DNA from: QHXQ01 sp045807745 | GTDB taxonomy: Bacteria > Acidobacteriota > Blastocatellia > Pyrinomonadales > Pyrinomonadaceae | NCBI GenBank assembly: GCA_045807745.1 | Contig: JBJMGT010000022.1 | Coordinates: forward strand, 1 to 64,000 | DNA length: 64,000 nucleotides | Direction of reading: 5' to 3' | In this document: positions 60,855 through 64,000 of the stretch, one piece after another | How positions within the stretch are numbered: the first letter of the stretch is position 1 | Layout of the letters: every line of letters begins with the position of its first letter | Made by a program: the position numbers and the translations under genes | The notes under the pieces: model-generated | What the model saw: only the letters and a program-made list of their open reading frames with translations | Told to the model about the DNA's origin: nothing | Databases searched by the model: none

Positions 60855-61117
60855 GGGGAATTCTCCTTATGCTTTGTGGTCAAGCGAGGCACTGAACGGA
60901 CACTGGAATTAACGTGCGCGCCTGTAGTGCGGTCTCTACGGCTCTCTTGTGTGAACGGTGCGGCGTGAGCGCGCAGGTAGCGCGGGGCCTTCAACCGTGG
61001 GTCAATCGATGCGGCGCGCACACTAGCACAAGTTTATCAGGGTGAGCAAGGGTTAGGGCGCAAGCGGCCACCAGCGCCGGCCATCATCAACGCCCCCGCA
61101 TTTGTCGCGCCTGCGAC

Positions 61118-61131
61118 TCCTAAAAATTTAG
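61118..61131. promoter_or_regulatory. BlaI/MecI-type operator half of a pair (upstream copy)
   Basis: TCCTAAAAATTTAG includes the dyad CTAAAAATTTAG and lies right against the -35 box. It shares TCCTAAAAANTTAG with the second copy at 61161-61174, with 43 bases between equivalent positions. Confidence 0.6.
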
Positions 61132-61161
61132 TTGACAACTTCCGCTCGCCGGCCCTATAGT
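61132..61161 (+). promoter_or_regulatory. Sigma-70-type promoter of the blaI-M56 operon
   Basis: TTGACA (61132-61137) is separated by 18 bases from TATAGT (61156-61161). Perfect -35 and one-mismatch -10 make this the clearest housekeeping-type promoter in the window. It is flanked on both sides by the repeated TCCTAAAAANTTAG dyad. Confidence 0.75.
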
Positions 61162-61176
61162 CCTAAAAAGTTAGGA
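61161..61176. promoter_or_regulatory. BlaI/MecI-type operator half of a pair (downstream copy)
   Basis: TCCTAAAAAGTTAGGA is a perfect 6-bp dyad around four bases that begins at the end of the -10 box and covers the likely start of transcription. It also overlaps the AGGAG ribosome binding site. Binding here would block initiation. Confidence 0.65.
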
Positions 61177-61185
61177 GCAAGCCTA

Positions 61186-61578
61186 ATGACTCGACCTAAA
61201 AATGCGCACCTGACCCGGCTGGAGCTGGAGATCATGCACGTCCTCTGGGAGACGGGAGCTGCTAACGTGCAGACCGTGCAGCAGCGGCTGGGGCGGGAGT
61301 TGGCCTACACGACCGTGCAGACCATGCTGAATATCCTGCACCGCAAGGGCAAGGTGAAGCGCAAGTTGAAAGACCGGGCTTATTTCTACGCCCCGACCGT
61401 GAGCCGTCGGCAGGTCGTCCGCCACACCGTCAGCGACATAGTTGATCGACTCTTCGGCGGCTCGGCCGAGAGTCTGGTCATGAGTCTAGTCGAGACCAAA
61501 CACCTGACCCCACAGAAGCTCGCGAAGTTGCAAAAGCTGGTGGCCGCAGCGCAGGAGCAGAACGATGGAGAAGATTAG
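61186..61578 (+). CDS. blaI: BlaI/MecI/CopY-family winged-helix repressor
   Basis: 130 residues from ATG 61186 with AGGAG upstream; the open frame continues further left across the promoter and is not coding. LTRLELEIMHVLWETGAANVQTVQQRLGRELAYTTVQTMLNILHRKGKVKRKLKDRAYFYAPTV is the winged-helix DNA-binding domain, and the rest the dimerisation helices. Such repressors bind dyads in their own promoter and are cleaved when the partner protease is activated. It overlaps the M56 gene by 14 bases. No beta-lactamase or PBP gene is nearby, so beta-lactam resistance is not implied. Confidence 0.93.
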   Translation: MTRPKNAHLTRLELEIMHVLWETGAANVQTVQQRLGRELAYTTVQTMLNILHRKGKVKRKLKDRAYFYAPTVSRRQVVRHTVSDIVDRLFGGSAESLVMSLVETKHLTPQKLAKLQKLVAAAQEQNDGED

Positions 61579-63052
61579 CCAACTGCTGCTGACCTTCGTG
61601 TTGAACGCCTGCTGGCAGGTCGTGCTGGTCGCGTCGGTCGCGCTCTTGTGCGCCCGCTTGCTGCGCGGCACGGCGGCGCGGCAGCAACATCTGCTGTGGG
61701 TCGCCGCCCTCTTGCTCTCGGTCTGCCTGCCGGTCTTCAGCACGCTCGCCAACCGCACGACGAATGACGCCGACGCGCTGCTACAACAGTTGCCGGTTAA
61801 TCAGCGCGTAGGGTTGACGCCGCGCGCGCTGCCCGCGCAGCCGGCCGGTCAGTTCGAGTCGCCGGCTGCGACTGCCGACTCACAACTCAGACTAACGAAG
61901 CGACAGGCCGTTTTTCTCCTTGTCCCTTACTGCCTGTTCCTGCTCTATCGCACCGCGAAGTTGCTGAACGCTTGGCGCAAGACGCGTGCGTTGGTCGGCG
62001 GCGCGCAGCCCGCACACATCCCCGCGCATGTCCGCGCACTCATCGAGCAATACCGGCAGGCGCTCGCAGGCGGCAAGGTCGAGTTGCTCTGCTCGCAAGC
62101 CGTCGCCGTGCCCGTCACTGTGGGCGTGCGCCGCGCGCGCATCGTCGTGCCGGAGAGTCTGTTACAGGAGTCGGACGCGGAGGTCTGGGCCGCAGCCGTC
62201 GGGCATGAGTTGGCGCACATCAGACGGCGCGATTACGTCTGCAACCTCTTCTACGAACTGCTGCAACTGCCGCTGTCGTTTCACCCCGCACTGGTGCTGG
62301 TGCGCCGCCGCATCAGCGAGACACGGGAACTAGCCTGCGACGAACTTGTCACCGAACGTCTGCTCGGCGCGCACGCTTATGCGCGCTCACTTATGCACCT
62401 CGCCAGCGCGATCCCGGCTTTGAGCCGCCATCCGACCACGACCACGTTGGGCATCAACGGGGCCAACATACTGGAGGAACGAATCATGACTTTACTCGGC
62501 CGAAGACCGCAGTTGAGCCTGCGGCGGAAGAAACTGTTGTGCTTGACAGTCGCGACCACGCTCGTCGTCGCGTGCATCGCCGCGACGACCTTCGCCTTGG
62601 AGATCGGCTTTGACCGTTGGGACACTGCGGCGGCCAGTGTCGGACAGGAGCAGCGGTCGGAGGCTGCGCGCACGGAAGCGCAGGAGGTTGAAGTGCGCAA
62701 GAAGCGTGAGATGGAAGAGCGACAGATGAAACGGCGCAGCGGCGAAGAGCCGACGCTGTCGCCCGCCGAGCGCGAGGAGCGGGCCAAGAAAGAGGAAGTG
62801 GAGCGTGAGATGCGCGCCCGCACGGCGAAAGAGGTCAAGCTGTCGATGGCGCAGGCGATCCAGCTCGCGACCAACTATCAGGCCGGCACGGTAATCGAAA
62901 GCAATCTGATGCGCCTAAAGGATCAGCCCGCATATCGCGTCATGATCCTTAGCGGCGACTGGCCCGACACCACGATCACCCTCGTCGTCGTCAGCGCGGT
63001 TGACGGTCAGCTACTCAAAACAGAGACGGGCCGCGAACACAAGCAGCCATAA
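61565..63052 (+). CDS. M56 (BlaR1/MecR1-type) membrane metalloprotease with PepSY-like tail
   Basis: 495 residues. Three or four membrane helices, zinc motif HELAH near 215 in AVGHELAHIRRRDYVCNLFYEL with the third ligand in ELACDELVTERLL, then a further helix near 330. After a highly charged, coiled segment (EVRKKREMEERQMKRRSGE) the last 75 residues (MAQAIQLATNYQAGTVIESNLM..YRVMIL..VVVSAVDGQLL) resemble a PepSY domain. BlaR1 instead has a penicillin-binding sensor there. The expected role is signal-dependent cleavage of the co-encoded repressor; the signal is unlikely to be a beta-lactam. Confidence 0.88.
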   Translation: MEKISQLLLTFVLNACWQVVLVASVALLCARLLRGTAARQQHLLWVAALLLSVCLPVFSTLANRTTNDADALLQQLPVNQRVGLTPRALPAQPAGQFESPAATADSQLRLTKRQAVFLLVPYCLFLLYRTAKLLNAWRKTRALVGGAQPAHIPAHVRALIEQYRQALAGGKVELLCSQAVAVPVTVGVRRARIVVPESLLQESDAEVWAAAVGHELAHIRRRDYVCNLFYELLQLPLSFHPALVLVRRRISETRELACDELVTERLLGAHAYARSLMHLASAIPALSRHPTTTTLGINGANILEERIMTLLGRRPQLSLRRKKLLCLTVATTLVVACIAATTFALEIGFDRWDTAAASVGQEQRSEAARTEAQEVEVRKKREMEERQMKRRSGEEPTLSPAEREERAKKEEVEREMRARTAKEVKLSMAQAIQLATNYQAGTVIESNLMRLKDQPAYRVMILSGDWPDTTITLVVVSAVDGQLLKTETGREHKQP

Positions 63053-63084
63053 CATCGGCGCAGGCTGTTACAAGCAAGCAGCTG

Positions 63085-63118
63085 CCGGGAGCGCGGGCAG
63101 GGATGCCCGCGCTCCCGG
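63085..63118. repeat. 15-bp inverted repeat
   Basis: CCGGGAGCGCGGGCA (63085-63099) is perfectly complementary to 63104-63118 around a 4-base loop. It lies 32 bases after the M56 stop and could act as a terminator, though no T-tract follows. Confidence 0.85.
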
Positions 63119-63237
63119 CTGTGTGCGGTCTTACTTACAGGCTTGGCCCCATTCTTGCGACCACATGTCAGTAGCTAACGTCCGGCGTATTAAACGCGGC
63201 CAGCTTTGTGCGCCGTGTCGCCGTGTCAGCAAACAAC

Positions 63238-63813
63238 ATGACGCCGCAGAACGACTTGGATGAGACACCTGTGCCGCCGCGTTTTGATGCGGTCGAGACC
63301 GAGACCGCACGCCCCGTCGAGCCGCTCACGGAAGTGCACATGGGCCGGCGCGCACGTCTGTCTGACTTTCTGCACACACAACGCCGCGCGTTCAGCCGCT
63401 CATGGCCGCTGGCGCTCGCGCTCTGCCTGTTGACGGCGGGTGTGGTCGTCGGCACGACCGCGCTCCTATATAGCCGCGCCGCACAGCCGGCCGCGCCGCA
63501 GCCAATGACTCAGCCGCCAAACAACAGCGCGCCAGCTCGTGCGCAGCAAGCTGTACCGAGCGCGCCTGCGCTGCGTGTGGCGCGGCCGGAAGCGCCGCGC
63601 CCTGCGATTGCATACGGCAGTACTGATGCAGCACGCGTACGCCGCGACGAGTTGGACGAACGCGACGCTGACAAGCATGAGCGCAAGCAAGCGCACAAGC
63701 ACAAAGGGCACGACGGCGACGCGGACGAAGGCGGACTGTTAGTGCCGGGCGAGAAGAAGAAGGGTAAGAAGGGCGACGGCGCGCGCCTCGTCGATGTCAT
63801 CATAGATCACTGA
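63238..63813 (+). CDS. Unknown single-pass membrane protein
   Basis: 191 residues from ATG 63238. One membrane helix (about 60-80: WPLALALCLLTAGVVVGTTALL) lies between a polar cytoplasmic part and a C-terminal part rich in Ala/Pro, then in Lys/His/Asp/Glu (DKHERKQAHKHKGHDGD) and ending in GKKGDGARLVDVIIDH. No family recognised. It resembles the envelope-anchored accessory proteins found after M56-type operons only in general layout. It is on the same strand as the blaI-M56 pair. Confidence 0.65.
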   Translation: MTPQNDLDETPVPPRFDAVETETARPVEPLTEVHMGRRARLSDFLHTQRRAFSRSWPLALALCLLTAGVVVGTTALLYSRAAQPAAPQPMTQPPNNSAPARAQQAVPSAPALRVARPEAPRPAIAYGSTDAARVRRDELDERDADKHERKQAHKHKGHDGDADEGGLLVPGEKKKGKKGDGARLVDVIIDH

Positions 63814-63936
63814 AGCCCCGCACTCGGCCCCACAACTTAAACGCGCACGCCCCCGGCATTAAGTTGACTCTGTCGGTTGATTGGCGTAGAAGCTGTGTGC
63901 TCTGCATACACTCTCTTGCGAACGTGAGTTGACGAC

Positions 63937-64000
63937 ATGAAAAAATTTCCCCTGCTCGTGGTGCTGGCCATCGCGGTGTCAGCCTGTAGTCTGATTGGCA
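63937..64000 (+). CDS. Start of a lipoprotein gene (partial)
   Basis: The reading frame from ATG 63937 gives MKKFPLLVVLAIAVSACSLIG before the window ends. This is a textbook lipoprotein signal: positive n-region, hydrophobic core and lipobox V-S-A-C with the acylated Cys at residue 17. Nothing can be said of the mature protein. Confidence 0.8.
   Translation, partial: MKKFPLLVVLAIAVSACSLIG

Larger units (their letters stand above)
60855..61185. other. Divergent regulatory interval before blaI
   Basis: 331 bases between the M48 gene and the BlaI-type repressor gene. It holds the repressor's promoter and two operator-like dyads at its right end (described separately). The part near 60855-60900 should carry the M48 promoter. 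No further gene is seen. Confidence 0.6.

Noticed and set aside
61186..63052. Beta-lactam resistance regulators BlaI/BlaR1
   Set aside because: The M56 protein lacks the penicillin-binding sensor domain, and no beta-lactamase or PBP gene is near.

Overview
The window is a GC-rich, densely coded bacterial chromosome segment with about 51 protein genes. I see no rRNA, tRNA, CRISPR array, transposase or prophage gene. Several traits together suggest Acidobacteriota, perhaps class Blastocatellia: secreted S8 peptidases ending in Gly-Asp-Gly-Ile-Ile-Phe repeats, a large Calx-beta/LamG/DUF4214 secreted protein, a BlaI/M56 pair, DUF2911- and DUF1003-type proteins, and many short palindromic intergenic repeats. 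This assignment is inference from gene content only, because there is no phylogenetic marker RNA in the window.

Layout. 1-8.1 kb: a family 39-type glycosyltransferase, a radical SAM/SPASM enzyme with its terminator, a translationally coupled trio (receiver, P-loop kinase, SnoaL-like), a STAS protein, a Tat-exported amidase and a DUF1003 membrane protein. 8.1-16.4 kb: a minus-strand cluster that is the most interesting locus here. It encodes an unknown acidic coiled-coil protein, PspA, a substrate-binding protein fused to an OmpA peptidoglycan-binding domain, an ABC permease and ATPase, a HicBA toxin-antitoxin pair, a membrane coiled-coil protein, and a classic-AAA ATPase with a degenerate first AAA-like half. 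16.6-24.4 kb: APC permease, exo-glucosaminidase-like GH2 enzyme, a DUF433/DUF5615 toxin-antitoxin pair, POT peptide transporter and S1/P1 nuclease. 24.7-29.1 kb: a histone H1-like basic protein, an NtrC-type regulator, an AT-rich small membrane protein and a hybrid histidine kinase. 29.2-34.3 kb: an acetyltransferase and two paralogous subtilases with hexapeptide-repeat tails.

34.9-46.2 kb: HD-GYP response regulator, cupin, group II decarboxylase, a cyclase-family hydrolase, an ECF sigma factor with an unknown partner, a DrrAB-type exporter split by an inverted gene, two acetyltransferases, a DMT transporter and glycerol-3-phosphate dehydrogenase. 46.4-64 kb: esterase, AhpD-like protein, DUF2911-like protein, an MFS transporter fused to an alpha/beta hydrolase, a polytopic membrane protein, the large LamG/Calx-beta/DUF4214 protein, a secreted caspase-like protease, an M48 protease, a BlaI repressor with a visible promoter and paired operators, an M56 protease with a PepSY-like tail, and the start of a lipoprotein.

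Two themes run through the segment. One is envelope maintenance: PspA with an AAA ATPase, OmpA anchoring, M48 and M56 proteases, a secreted caspase and subtilases. The other is a set of inverted-repeat elements. Six are built from tandem 7-nt units. All ten lie in gaps between co-oriented genes, most of the gap is often filled, and two of them supply the upstream gene's stop codon.
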